Of a stretch of DNA of 28,714 nt, positions 1-7,568 are shown one piece after another. The notes under the pieces were generated by a model. It saw only the letters and a program-made list of their open reading frames with translations, was not told the DNA's origin and ran no database searches. This DNA is from Streptococcus sp. UBA6071 (GTDB lineage Bacteria > Bacillota > Bacilli > Lactobacillales > Streptococcaceae): assembly GCA_002436115.1 (NCBI GenBank), contig DIXV01000012.1:20575-49288 (forward strand), written 5' to 3'. Numbering within the stretch: the stretch's first letter is position 1; every line of letters starts with the position of its first letter. Position numbers and translations under genes: made by a program.

Positions 1-120
1 TTTTTTAATGCCAGTTTAAAAGGATAGTTGACAACTAAGGTGACACTGTTAAGAGGAAAGAACTTTTTACTTTCTTGACGCTTCAGATTGGCTAAAGAGA
101 TAGCTTTTTTTGTTGATTTG

Positions 121-129
121 TGGTAAAAT
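121..129 (+). promoter_or_regulatory. possible extended -10 promoter of gdpP
   Basis: TGGTAAAAT is an extended -10 (TGN plus TAAAAT) placed 20 bases before the chosen gdpP start. No good -35 lies 17 bases upstream, so the call rests on the extended -10 alone. The first 120 bases hold no gene I can support; TTGACG at 75-80 is too far from this -10 to serve it. gdpP may also be read through from a gene outside the window. Confidence 0.3.
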
Positions 130-148
130 AGCGCCTAAGAGGAAAATG

Positions 149-2116
149 ATGAAAAAATTTAGATTTGCAGACATTCACTTTGTCATAATTGGTCTCATTT
201 TTTTAGGACTCGTAGCACTAATAATCAGATTGACCCCTAGTTTTACGATTTTGTTATTTACGGTATTTTTACTTACCGTTTCTTTTGTCGTCCTTTTGAT
301 TTACCAAAATCACACTTGTAAGACGGATGAACTTGACAAAATTAGGCATATTAATCATCAGGCGGAAAGCAGTATGACAAGCTTATTGGAGAACTTACCT
401 GTAGGTGTTGTTAAAATTGATGAGAAAACTGATGAGATTGAATGGTTCAATCCTTTTGCAGAACTGACTTTTACTAAAGAAGATGGAGACTTTGACGATG
501 ATCGCCTTAGAGATATCCTAGCTGTTGGCAGGGACAAGACTCGCATCTATGCTGAATTCTCTGGGAAACGCTACATCGTCCATACCGATTTTCAAAATGA
601 ACTCTTTTACTTTTTTGATGTGTCTTCTGAATACAAGGCAACACAAGAGGTAGCAAGCCTTCGCCCGGTTATTGGGGTTATTAGCGTTGATAACTATGAT
701 GATTTAGAAGATACCATGTCGGATTCAGAACTTAGTGAGGTTAATAGTTTTGTTTCTAGCTTCATCACAAATTTCAGTCAGCAGCACCAGATTTTCTACC
801 GTCGAGTTGCGATGAACCGCTTTTATGTCTTCACAGACTACGCTGTACTGGATCAGTTGATGACAGAAAAGTTTTCGATTATTGATCAGTTTCGTTCGGA
901 AGCCAAGTCTCGTCATTTAGCCATTACGCTCAGTATGGGATTTGCCTTTGGTAACGATAACCATCATACGATTGGGCAACTTGCTCTTCAGAACCTCAAC
1001 ATGGCAGAAGTACGCGGAGGAGACCAAGCGGTTGTTAAGGAAAATTCGGAACAGAAACAACCGATTTATTTTGGAGGCAATACGGCTTCGACAACCAAGC
1101 GCACCCGCACCCGTACCCGCGCCATGATGTCTGCTATTTCAGATAAGATTAATTTTGTGAGCAAGGTCTTTATTGTTGGTCATCAAAAACTAGATATGGA
1201 TGCCCTGGGTGCTTCTGTAGGAATGCACTGTTTTGCCCAAAATCTCATTGAAGAGGTTTATGTGGTTTATGATGAGACAGCTATGTTTAGTGATATTTCA
1301 CGGGCGGTCGAACAGCTCAGTGCAGAAGCAAGTACGAACCTTGTAACTGTTAGTGAAGCTTTAGAGATGGTGACAAGGGATTCATTACTAATTATGGTTG
1401 ACCATTCCAAAGTCAGCTTAACCCTGTCACAGGCACTGTATGAGAAGTTTGACCAGGTTATCGTTATTGACCATCACAGACGAGATAGTGACTTTCCCCA
1501 AAATGCCATTATTGCATACATTGAGAGTGGAGCTAGTAGTACTAGCGAGTTGGTTACGGAACTTCTTCAATTCCAAAATAGTAAAAAAAGGCGGTTAAGT
1601 CGCTTGCAGTCTAGTCTTTTGATGGCTGGTATCATGTTGGATACGAGACATTTCTCGGCACGAGTAACCAGTCGTACCTTCGATGTCGCAAGCTATTTAC
1701 GCAGTTGTGGTAGCGATAGTATTATGATTCAAGATATTTCAGCAACTGATTTTGAGGAGTCACGTGCTGTCAGTGAGTTGATTTTGAAGGCCAATCAAGT
1801 TCTACCCAACATTATCATTGTAAAAGCTGAAGAGGAAAAGCTATACGATAAGGTCACGATGAGTAAGACAGCAGACAATCTTTTGATGTTAGCTGGTATT
1901 GAGGGGACCTTTGTGATTGCGAGGTCTGATCAAGGGCAGGTTTCCATTTCTGCTCGTAGCCGAAATAACATTAATGTTCAGCGGATTATGGAAAATATGG
2001 GGGGCGGAGGTCATTTTAACCTTGCAGCTGCACAAATTTCAAATCAGACGGTTCAAGAGGTTTTTGTCGAACTTCGTGAGATTATCTTTAAAGAGGTCTT
2101 AGAAAATATAGAATAG
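149..2116 (+). CDS. gdpP: cyclic-di-AMP phosphodiesterase GdpP
   Basis: Membrane-bound phosphodiesterase that hydrolyses cyclic-di-AMP, which controls potassium/osmolyte balance and wall stress in Firmicutes. In order the 655-residue protein has two N-terminal membrane segments (about 10-55), a PAS-like region (about 70-150), a degenerate GGDEF domain (about 160-300), and a DHH/DHHA1 phosphodiesterase module. The DHH motifs are visible: GHQKLDMDALG near 344, DHHRR near 445 and GGGGH near 624. An RTRTRTR basic stretch precedes the DHH domain. ATG at 149 is chosen because AAGAGG at 137-142 is well spaced and the product then starts MKKF as in streptococcal relatives; a TTG at 110 or ATG at 146 is possible but less likely. 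rplI follows after 9 bases with its ribosome site touching this stop, so the two are probably co-expressed. The family assignment is firm. Confidence 0.96.
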   Translation: MKKFRFADIHFVIIGLIFLGLVALIIRLTPSFTILLFTVFLLTVSFVVLLIYQNHTCKTDELDKIRHINHQAESSMTSLLENLPVGVVKIDEKTDEIEWFNPFAELTFTKEDGDFDDDRLRDILAVGRDKTRIYAEFSGKRYIVHTDFQNELFYFFDVSSEYKATQEVASLRPVIGVISVDNYDDLEDTMSDSELSEVNSFVSSFITNFSQQHQIFYRRVAMNRFYVFTDYAVLDQLMTEKFSIIDQFRSEAKSRHLAITLSMGFAFGNDNHHTIGQLALQNLNMAEVRGGDQAVVKENSEQKQPIYFGGNTASTTKRTRTRTRAMMSAISDKINFVSKVFIVGHQKLDMDALGASVGMHCFAQNLIEEVYVVYDETAMFSDISRAVEQLSAEASTNLVTVSEALEMVTRDSLLIMVDHSKVSLTLSQALYEKFDQVIVIDHHRRDSDFPQNAIIAYIESGASSTSELVTELLQFQNSKKRRLSRLQSSLLMAGIMLDTRHFSARVTSRTFDVASYLRSCGSDSIMIQDISATDFEESRAVSELILKANQVLPNIIIVKAEEEKLYDKVTMSKTADNLLMLAGIEGTFVIARSDQGQVSISARSRNNINVQRIMENMGGGGHFNLAAAQISNQTVQEVFVELREIIFKEVLENIE

Positions 2117-2125
2117 GAGTTTTTC

Positions 2126-2578
2126 ATGAAAGTTATTTTTTTAGTAGATGTTAAAGGCAAAGGGAAAAAGGGTGAGGTAAAGGAAGTACCAACCGGTTAT
2201 GCACAAAACTTTTTGATCAAGAAAAAGTTAGCTAAAGAGGCAACTTCTCAAGCGCTCGGAGAGCATCGAGGAAAAGAGAAGGCTCAGGAAAAAATGCACG
2301 CCGAAATGGTATCAGAAGCGCAAGCGATTAAGAAACAGCTTGAAATTGAAGAAACAGTTGTCAAATTTACCGAAAAGGTTGGACCTGATGGCCGCACTTT
2401 TGGCTCTATTACCAGTAAAAAGATTGCTGACGAACTTAAGAAACAATTCGGCATCCAATTGGATAAGCGCCACATTAAACTGGCCCAACCGATTCGGGCA
2501 CTAGGCTCTATTGAGGTGCCAGTTAAAATCTACCAAGATATCGAAGGGGTTATTAAACTTTATGTTTATGAGGCTTAA
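2126..2578 (+). CDS. rplI: 50S ribosomal protein L9
   Basis: Large-subunit ribosomal protein that binds 23S rRNA and helps hold the reading frame. The 150-residue length is normal. The N-terminal RNA-binding lobe starts [20 protein letters not shown] and contains GYAQNFLI, the diagnostic L9 stretch. A charged helix (about 40-75) links it to the C-terminal domain, which has the [11 protein letters not shown] motif near 90. The ribosome site TAGGAG overlaps the gdpP stop, 9 bases before ATG. The order gdpP-rplI-dnaB is a standard streptococcal arrangement. Nothing unusual seen. Confidence 0.98.
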   Translation: MKVIFLVDVKGKGKKGEVKEVPTGYAQNFLIKKKLAKEATSQALGEHRGKEKAQEKMHAEMVSEAQAIKKQLEIEETVVKFTEKVGPDGRTFGSITSKKIADELKKQFGIQLDKRHIKLAQPIRALGSIEVPVKIYQDIEGVIKLYVYEA

Positions 2579-2614
2579 TCAGATGGCTCCTAGAGGAAAG
2601 GAGGTGAGGGTAGG

Positions 2615-3970
2615 ATGGAATTAGATGAGCTGCGCATTCAGCCGCAAGATACGCTGGCAGAGCAGTCGGTTTTGGGGGCGATTTTCATTGATGAGAGCAA
2701 GTTGGTTTTTGTTCGAGAATATATTGGGGCCAGAGATTTCTTTAAATATGCTCACCAACTAATTTTTCAAGCTATGGTTGACCTCTCTGATCGTGGGGAT
2801 GCCATAGATGCGACAACCTTACGAAATCATTTGGATGATAAAGGGGACTTGCAAAATATTGGTGGGATTTCCTATCTGGTTGAGATTATCAATTCAGTAC
2901 CCACATCAGCAAATGCAGAATATTATGCCAAGATTGTAGCGGAGAAATCAAACCTTCGAAAGCTCATTGCCAGCCTAACAGAGACGATTAATCAAGCATA
3001 TGATGCTTCAGATTCATCCGATGATATTATTGCCCGAACGGAAAAATCTCTGATTGATATCGGTGAGGGGACCAGCCGTAGTGGCTTTCAAAAAATTGAC
3101 AGTATTTTAAATCTTAATTTTGAATCTCTGGAAAGACGTTCTCAACAAACCTCTGATATAACAGGGATTGCAACCGGATATCCTGATTTAGATCACATGA
3201 CAACAGGCCTGCATGAAGAGGAACTGATTATCCTTGCGGCAAGACCAGCGGTAGGAAAGACAGCTTTTGCCCTCAATATTGCTCAGAATATTGGAACCAA
3301 ACAGGATAAAACAGTGGCCATTTTTTCTTTAGAAATGGGAGCCGAAAGTTTGGTTGATCGGATGTTGGCTTCTGAGGGGGTTATTAACTCACATGCACTG
3401 AGAACTGGACAATTGTCAGAAGAAGAATGGCAGAAAGTTACCATCGCCCAAGCTCAGCTGGCTCAAGCATCAATTTACATTGATGATACGCCAGGAATTA
3501 AAATTACAGAAATTCGAGCACGGTCTAGAAAATTAGCCCAAGAAACCAAGAATTTGGGATTGATTCTGATTGATTATCTTCAACTGATTACTGGTAATGG
3601 CAAAGAAAATCGTCAGCAAGAAGTTTCTGAAATTTCTCGTCAGTTAAAGATTTTGGCAAAGGAACTTCGGGTTCCTGTGATTGCTCTCAGCCAGCTTTCT
3701 CGTGGGGTTGAGCAAAGGCAGGACAAAAGACCGGTCTTATCTGATATTCGTGAATCAGGCTCTATTGAGCAGGATGCTGACATTGTCGCCTTCCTTTATC
3801 GTGAAGACTATTATGATCGTAGTGATGAAGAGGCAGTACCAGACAACACGGTTGAGGTCATTATCGAAAAAAACCGTTCAGGAGCACGAGGAACAGTTAA
3901 GCTTAATTTCCTGAAAGAATACAATAAATTTTCAAGCATTTCCAAAAGAGAGGATGGGTATACTGCATGA
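2615..3970 (+). CDS. dnaB: replicative DNA helicase DnaB-type
   Basis: Hexameric 5'-3' helicase that unwinds DNA at the replication fork and loads primase; the gene is often called dnaC in Gram-positives. The 451-residue protein has the N-terminal DnaB domain (about 10-110), a linker, and the RecA-like C-terminal motor domain from about 180. Walker A is ARPAVGKTAF near 209-218, Walker B is LILIDYLQL near 320, and a later SQLSRGVEQR motif is typical of DnaB. A strong AAAGGAGGTGAGG site precedes ATG 2615. The gene lies 36 bases after rplI, and its TGA stop overlaps the next ATG as ATGA, implying translational coupling to the Veg-family gene. No intein or truncation is seen. Confidence 0.97.
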   Translation: MELDELRIQPQDTLAEQSVLGAIFIDESKLVFVREYIGARDFFKYAHQLIFQAMVDLSDRGDAIDATTLRNHLDDKGDLQNIGGISYLVEIINSVPTSANAEYYAKIVAEKSNLRKLIASLTETINQAYDASDSSDDIIARTEKSLIDIGEGTSRSGFQKIDSILNLNFESLERRSQQTSDITGIATGYPDLDHMTTGLHEEELIILAARPAVGKTAFALNIAQNIGTKQDKTVAIFSLEMGAESLVDRMLASEGVINSHALRTGQLSEEEWQKVTIAQAQLAQASIYIDDTPGIKITEIRARSRKLAQETKNLGLILIDYLQLITGNGKENRQQEVSEISRQLKILAKELRVPVIALSQLSRGVEQRQDKRPVLSDIRESGSIEQDADIVAFLYREDYYDRSDEEAVPDNTVEVIIEKNRSGARGTVKLNFLKEYNKFSSISKREDGYTA

Positions 3971-4239
3971 GTGACGCATTTACAGATGTTGCCAAAATGA
4001 AAAAAATCAAAGAGGACATCAAGAAGCATGAGGGACAGTTGGTCGAATTGACCTTAGAGAATGGTCGTAAACGAGAAAAAAATAAGATTGGCCGATTGAT
4101 TGAGGTTTATTCATCACTTTTTATCGTGGAATATACAGATGATAAGGTTCTACCTGATGAAAGCCCTACGACTTATGTTGAATCGTATACTTATTCAGAT
4201 ATTTTGACAGAGAAAACGCTGATTCGTTATTTTGATTAG
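3967..4239 (+). CDS. Veg family protein (DUF1021)
   Basis: Small 90-residue protein of the Veg family, found widely in Firmicutes; in Bacillus subtilis Veg is linked to biofilm gene expression. The core is recognisable: a short helix (KMKKIKEDIKKHEGQ) leads into an SH3-like beta segment with GQLVELTLENGRKREKNKIG and then a SSLFIVEY strand near 45-55. Its ATG overlaps the dnaB stop by four bases, so it is probably translated by coupling with the helicase. The biochemical role is not established and none can be inferred from the sequence. It is the last gene of the gdpP-rplI-dnaB run. Confidence 0.85.
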   Translation: MSDAFTDVAKMKKIKEDIKKHEGQLVELTLENGRKREKNKIGRLIEVYSSLFIVEYTDDKVLPDESPTTYVESYTYSDILTEKTLIRYFD

Positions 4240-4483
4240 ATTTTTTAGGCGATGAGAAAAAGATGGCTTAGAATGATAATAGAGTCTAATGGGAATAACG
4301 TTAGCCCTTTTCCAAGTAAAAAATGAAATGAGCACACCGTAAGCGTCTTATACCTTTTAGGCCACTAAAACAGGCTATTGGGGTTAGGGCAGCTTTTTTA
4401 GTAGTCTAGCCACTCAAGATGATTAGTTAAAGAAGGTTGGGATAGTATTGCCATTGCTTTTATAAGCAGAATAATGGCGAGAG
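4240..4483. other. non-coding spacer between the Veg gene and phoA
   Basis: No gene is supported here. The one visible structure is a set of competing pairings. CTAAAA at 4365-4370 can pair with CCTTTTAG at 4353-4360 (four-base loop) or, as ACTAAAA 4364-4370, with TTTTAGT at 4396-4402. The T-run at 4394-4399 could end the upstream operon, but the stem is short. Nothing else was recognised. Confidence 0.4.
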
Positions 4484-4500
4484 TTTACAAAAGATTTACA
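4484..4500 (+). promoter_or_regulatory. Pho-box-like direct repeat upstream of the alkaline phosphatase
   Basis: TTTACA occurs at 4484-4489 and again at 4495-4500, an exact 11-bp period. Firmicute PhoP boxes are TTAACA-like hexamers repeated about every 11 bp, so this matches a two-unit half site for a PhoP/PnpR-type response regulator. The second copy doubles as the -35 of the phosphatase promoter. The regulator is not in the window; assignment is by sequence and target gene. Confidence 0.5.
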
Positions 4501-4525
4501 GAAAGCATGTGTTGGATTTTATAAT
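4495..4525 (+). promoter_or_regulatory. promoter of the alkaline phosphatase gene
   Basis: TTTACA (4495-4500) and a perfect TATAAT (4520-4525) are separated by 19 bases, longer than the usual 17. This suggests a promoter that is weak without an activator, in keeping with the overlapping Pho-box-like repeat. The leader contains a small hairpin, AGGGG-TAAA-CCCCT (4545-4558), and the ribosome site AAGGAG at 4574-4579. Confidence 0.6.
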
Positions 4526-4586
4526 AAAAAGCTACCATTAGCTGAGGGGTAAACCCCTAAATCATAAATGAATTAAGGAGACTCTT

Positions 4587-6302
4587 ATGGCATTCAATTC
4601 TAGGTCAATCAACTATTTTAGTGTAATCTTTGCGATATTTTTCCTCCTTCTAGGGGGCTGCAGCCAACAAGCGTTACAGTCTTTAGACACTGATGCAGCT
4701 AACGATCCTAGCTTAGCAAAAGAAACTGCAAACGGGAAAGATGTTCAGCTGTACGACACTAGTCGTCCAAAGACAGAAGACTATTCAAAAGTTAATGAAA
4801 ACAAAGCCAAATATGTTTTCCTTTTTATCGGTGATGGTATGGGGATAAGCCCTGTAACAGCTGCTGAGAATTACTTGGGAGTTACTAAGACAAACAAGGG
4901 TGATATTTACCCAGATCGAATGAATTTTACGGAAATGCCTGTTATTGGTCTTAAGACGCAGTACGATTGCCATTCTTTTATTCCAGATTCTGCTTCGACA
5001 GCAACGGCTTTCGCTACAGGAATTAAAACACAGACCGATACCATCGGACTTTCAGGAGACTTGGAAGATTCTGCCGATTCGATAGCTGAAAAATCAAAAC
5101 GTGCAGGCAAGTCTGTAGGTATCATTACTTCTGTGACTCTTAATCATGCGACGCCTGCAGCTTTTTATGCCAATGAAGAATCGCGTAAATCATACTACGA
5201 TATTGGTCTACAGATGGCAGCTTCTAACTTTGACTACTTTGCAGGAGGTTCTCTTAAGGAGCGTACTGGTAAACAAGAGACTCAAAAAGACCTCTATGAC
5301 GTCATGGAAGCAAAGGGGTATACGATTGTTGAAACCAAGGTAGAGGCTGAAAAAGTATCAGCGAATGCTAAAAAAGTTTATATTGTCGCAGAAGATTTGC
5401 AAGATGATGGTGCTATGACTTATAAAATTGATCAGACAAAAGAGAGTCAAGATTTAAAGGATATGGTCCGTAAGGGGGTTGAAGTGATGGAAGATGATCC
5501 AGAAGGCTTCTTTATGATGGCCGAATCAGGAAAAATTGATTGGTCCGAACATGCTAATGATGCTACGACAACTATAGAAGAAGTTATTGCGTTTCAAGAC
5601 TCTATTCAAGTAGCTATTGACTTTTATAACGAACATCCAGATGATACCTTGATTGTTGTTACAGCGGATCATGCAACGGGCGGCCTCACCATTGGAAATG
5701 AGTCAACCGGCTATGAAACTTACTTTGAGCTGCTAACGAATCAAAAAGGGTCTCAAGTTGAATTTGCTGATATCGTTAAATCAGCCTTGGAAAAAAATCC
5801 CCAATTACAATTTGAAGACTTTGCTCCACAAATTGAAGATTATTTTGGTCTTAGGTTGGACGCCGATGCACCAACAGAAATGGTTAGCAATGCTGAGGAA
5901 GATGCCTATTTAGCCAAAAAAGCTGAAAATCGTCTCCTCTGTTCCAAAGAAGAATATGAAGAACTCAAAATAGCTTTTGAAGAGTCAAAAAAAGGAGTTG
6001 ATGCTCAAAATAAAAACTATGGTGAGTATGTACCTGTAGCAATCACAGCTACACGCATTTTGAATAAAAAAGCAGGTATTGATTGGAGCACAACTGAACA
6101 TTCTGGAGAGAAGATTCCTGTCTATGCCATGGGTTCAGGTGCTTATATGTTTGACGGAGAATTTGACGATACAGATATTGCCGTCCGAATTGGAGAAGCT
6201 ATGGGCTTTAATGGCGCATTAGCTGGCTCAAAAGACGATATGGAAACTGAAACTCAAAAACCCAAAGGAGTTGGCCTTGAAGGATCCAAAGGAAACAAAT
6301 AG
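4587..6302 (+). CDS. phoA: secreted alkaline phosphatase, lipoprotein
   Basis: Alkaline phosphatase of the PhoA family, releasing phosphate from monoesters outside the cell. The 571-residue product begins with a lipoprotein signal ending LLGGC (Cys25), so it should be anchored to the outer face of the membrane. Metal and catalytic motifs are present: FLFIGDGMG with Asp83, PDSASTATAF with the nucleophile Ser135, TADHATGG, and EHSGEKIPVYAMGSGA near the C-terminus. A 35-residue low-complexity linker follows the lipid Cys. The C-terminal tail after the catalytic domain is polar and Lys-rich. The gene stands alone with its own promoter and Pho-like repeat, and no phosphate transporter is adjacent. 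The family call is firm; the symbol is by family, not by proven orthology. Such an enzyme is not universal in streptococci. Confidence 0.93.
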   Translation: MAFNSRSINYFSVIFAIFFLLLGGCSQQALQSLDTDAANDPSLAKETANGKDVQLYDTSRPKTEDYSKVNENKAKYVFLFIGDGMGISPVTAAENYLGVTKTNKGDIYPDRMNFTEMPVIGLKTQYDCHSFIPDSASTATAFATGIKTQTDTIGLSGDLEDSADSIAEKSKRAGKSVGIITSVTLNHATPAAFYANEESRKSYYDIGLQMAASNFDYFAGGSLKERTGKQETQKDLYDVMEAKGYTIVETKVEAEKVSANAKKVYIVAEDLQDDGAMTYKIDQTKESQDLKDMVRKGVEVMEDDPEGFFMMAESGKIDWSEHANDATTTIEEVIAFQDSIQVAIDFYNEHPDDTLIVVTADHATGGLTIGNESTGYETYFELLTNQKGSQVEFADIVKSALEKNPQLQFEDFAPQIEDYFGLRLDADAPTEMVSNAEEDAYLAKKAENRLLCSKEEYEELKIAFEESKKGVDAQNKNYGEYVPVAITATRILNKKAGIDWSTTEHSGEKIPVYAMGSGAYMFDGEFDDTDIAVRIGEAMGFNGALAGSKDDMETETQKPKGVGLEGSKGNK

Positions 6303-6495
6303 TTAGATTGGAAGAGGGGGGTCTCCCTTGTATTCTGGGAGAAGACATCCTGAAAAAGAGCTCATTGTGTCATATACGCCAGTAATGAGATTCTCCTTGC
6401 CATAACTTAAGAAGGGTTTCATCTGACTTGTGTTCCCTGAGAAGCTATGATAAAAAGGCTCAACCAGTCGAACACAAATCTCCTTAAAATAAGGC
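6303..6495. other. non-coding spacer between phoA and the rpsD promoter
   Basis: No gene supported. TCTCCC (6322-6327) and GGGAGA (6337-6342) form a 6-bp hairpin 20 bases after the phoA stop but without a T-run, so it is at most a weak terminator. Nothing else recognised. Confidence 0.4.
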
Positions 6496-6524
6496 TTTAC
6501 AGGTGACGTTTTCTATGGTATACT
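6496..6524 (+). promoter_or_regulatory. consensus extended -10 promoter of rpsD
   Basis: TTTACA (6496-6501), a 17-base spacer and TGGTATACT with TATACT at 6519-6524 form a near-ideal sigma-A promoter. Transcription would start near 6531, leaving a leader of about 257 bases before rpsD, unusually long for a simple mRNA. Confidence 0.85.
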
Positions 6525-6568
6525 AATCTTTGTGTGAAATAGCAGCAGAAAAATATGAAGCTCGTCAA

Positions 6569-6723
6569 CAGTTGTCCTTTAGCGGATGCTATCCTTTTAG
6601 ACTATTTTGTCTCAGTTTTGTCGTACTATAAGAGGTACTACCCAACTTATCGGCATTAGGTCTAAAAGAGTAACGCCATTAAACTGAGTAAGTAGCCTTT
6701 GCTGTTTAGGTGAAGGACAACTG
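6569..6723 (+). promoter_or_regulatory. structured rpsD leader, putative S4 autoregulatory RNA with pseudoknot
   Basis: Three perfect long-range helices can be drawn. The outer helix pairs CAGTTGTCCTT (6569-6579) with AAGGACAACTG (6713-6723), 11 bp. Inside it, CTTTTAGAC (6594-6602) pairs with GTCTAAAAG (6660-6668), and CTCAGTTT (6611-6618) pairs with AAACTGAG (6681-6688). The two inner helices interleave (A-B-A'-B'), the geometry of a pseudoknot. S4 is known to repress its own mRNA by leader binding in Escherichia coli (a pseudoknot) and Bacillus subtilis rpsD. That this leader binds S4 is inference from position and fold; the pairings are seen directly. Confidence 0.65.
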
Positions 6724-6787
6724 CACGAATCAGGATTTTTCAAGTGACTATTTCCTCAATATGAATTATTTTAAGGAGGACATTTAT

Positions 6788-7399
6788 ATGTCACGTTATA
6801 CAGGACCATCTTGGAAACAGTCTCGTCGTCTCGGTCTGTCTCTAACAGGTACAGGTAAGGAATTGGCACGTCGTAATTATGTGCCAGGTCAACATGGCCC
6901 TAACAACCGTAGCAAACTTTCTGAGTATGGTTTGCAATTAGCTGAAAAACAAAAATTACGTTTTTCGTACGGTTTAGGTGAAAAGCAGTTCCGTAATCTT
7001 TTTGTTCAAGCAACTAAGGTTAAAGAAGGAACACTTGGTTTCAACTTTATGCTTTTACTAGAACGTCGTTTGGATAATGTCGTTTATCGTTTAGGTCTTG
7101 CAACAACTCGCCGTCAAGCACGTCAGTTTGTTAACCATGGTCATATTCTCGTTGATGGCAAACGTGTAGATATCCCAAGCTACCGTGTTGAAGTCGGTCA
7201 AGTGATTTCGGTACGTGAAAAATCAATTAAGGTACCTGCCATTCTTGAGGCTGTTGAAGCAGTACTCGGACGTCCATCATTCGTATCGTTTGATGCTGAA
7301 AAACTTGAAGGGTCATTGACACGCTTACCAGAGCGTGATGAAATCAACCCAGAAATCAATGAAGCCCTTATCGTTGAATTCTACAATAAGATGCTTTAA
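6788..7399 (+). CDS. rpsD: 30S ribosomal protein S4
   Basis: Primary 16S rRNA-binding protein that nucleates small-subunit assembly and often acts as a translational repressor of its own mRNA. From ATG 6788 the protein is 203 residues, the normal length. It starts [16 protein letters not shown], has the N-terminal S4 domain, and carries the S4 RNA-binding motif [11 protein letters not shown] with [18 protein letters not shown] near 95-125. The Zn-binding cysteines of some S4 proteins are absent, as is usual for this C-minus form. The site AAGGAGGA at 6772-6779 fixes the start; an in-frame upstream ATG at 6710 lies inside the structured leader and is rejected. It stands alone between its own promoter and terminator. 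Confidence 0.97.
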   Translation: MSRYTGPSWKQSRRLGLSLTGTGKELARRNYVPGQHGPNNRSKLSEYGLQLAEKQKLRFSYGLGEKQFRNLFVQATKVKEGTLGFNFMLLLERRLDNVVYRLGLATTRRQARQFVNHGHILVDGKRVDIPSYRVEVGQVISVREKSIKVPAILEAVEAVLGRPSFVSFDAEKLEGSLTRLPERDEINPEINEALIVEFYNKML

Positions 7400-7419
7400 G
7401 ATTTATAGCTTAAGAACTC

Positions 7420-7453
7420 AAAAAAGCCTGTTAAGTAAAGAACAGGCTTTTTT
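7420..7453. terminator. bidirectional terminator between rpsD and copA
   Basis: AAAAAAGCCTGTT (7420-7432) and AACAGGCTTTTTT (7441-7453) form a 13-bp stem with an 8-base loop. The stem ends in T-runs on both strands, so it can stop rpsD transcription from the left and copA from the right. Confidence 0.9.
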
Positions 7454-7568
7454 GCTATCTTCTAAAGATTTTCAATAGGCTCATTGTTCAAAGTTTGCTC
7501 GTTTACTAAAGTCACTTGATTAAGAGTCAGACCAGCTAAGTTTATTGTCAAAAGCGACTTGCTAATTG

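Noticed and set aside
110-148. Longer GdpP start at TTG 110
   Set aside because: It would overlap the extended -10 and has no ribosome site; ATG 149 is well spaced from AAGAGG and gives the family N-terminus.
1099-1122. Short tandem CGCACC-like repeat in gdpP
   Set aside because: It encodes the RTRTRTR basic stretch in the linker before the DHH domain and needs no other explanation.
6710-6787. N-terminal extension of S4 from ATG 6710
   Set aside because: The extra residues are not S4-like, lie in the structured leader, and the strong AAGGAGGA site points to 6788.
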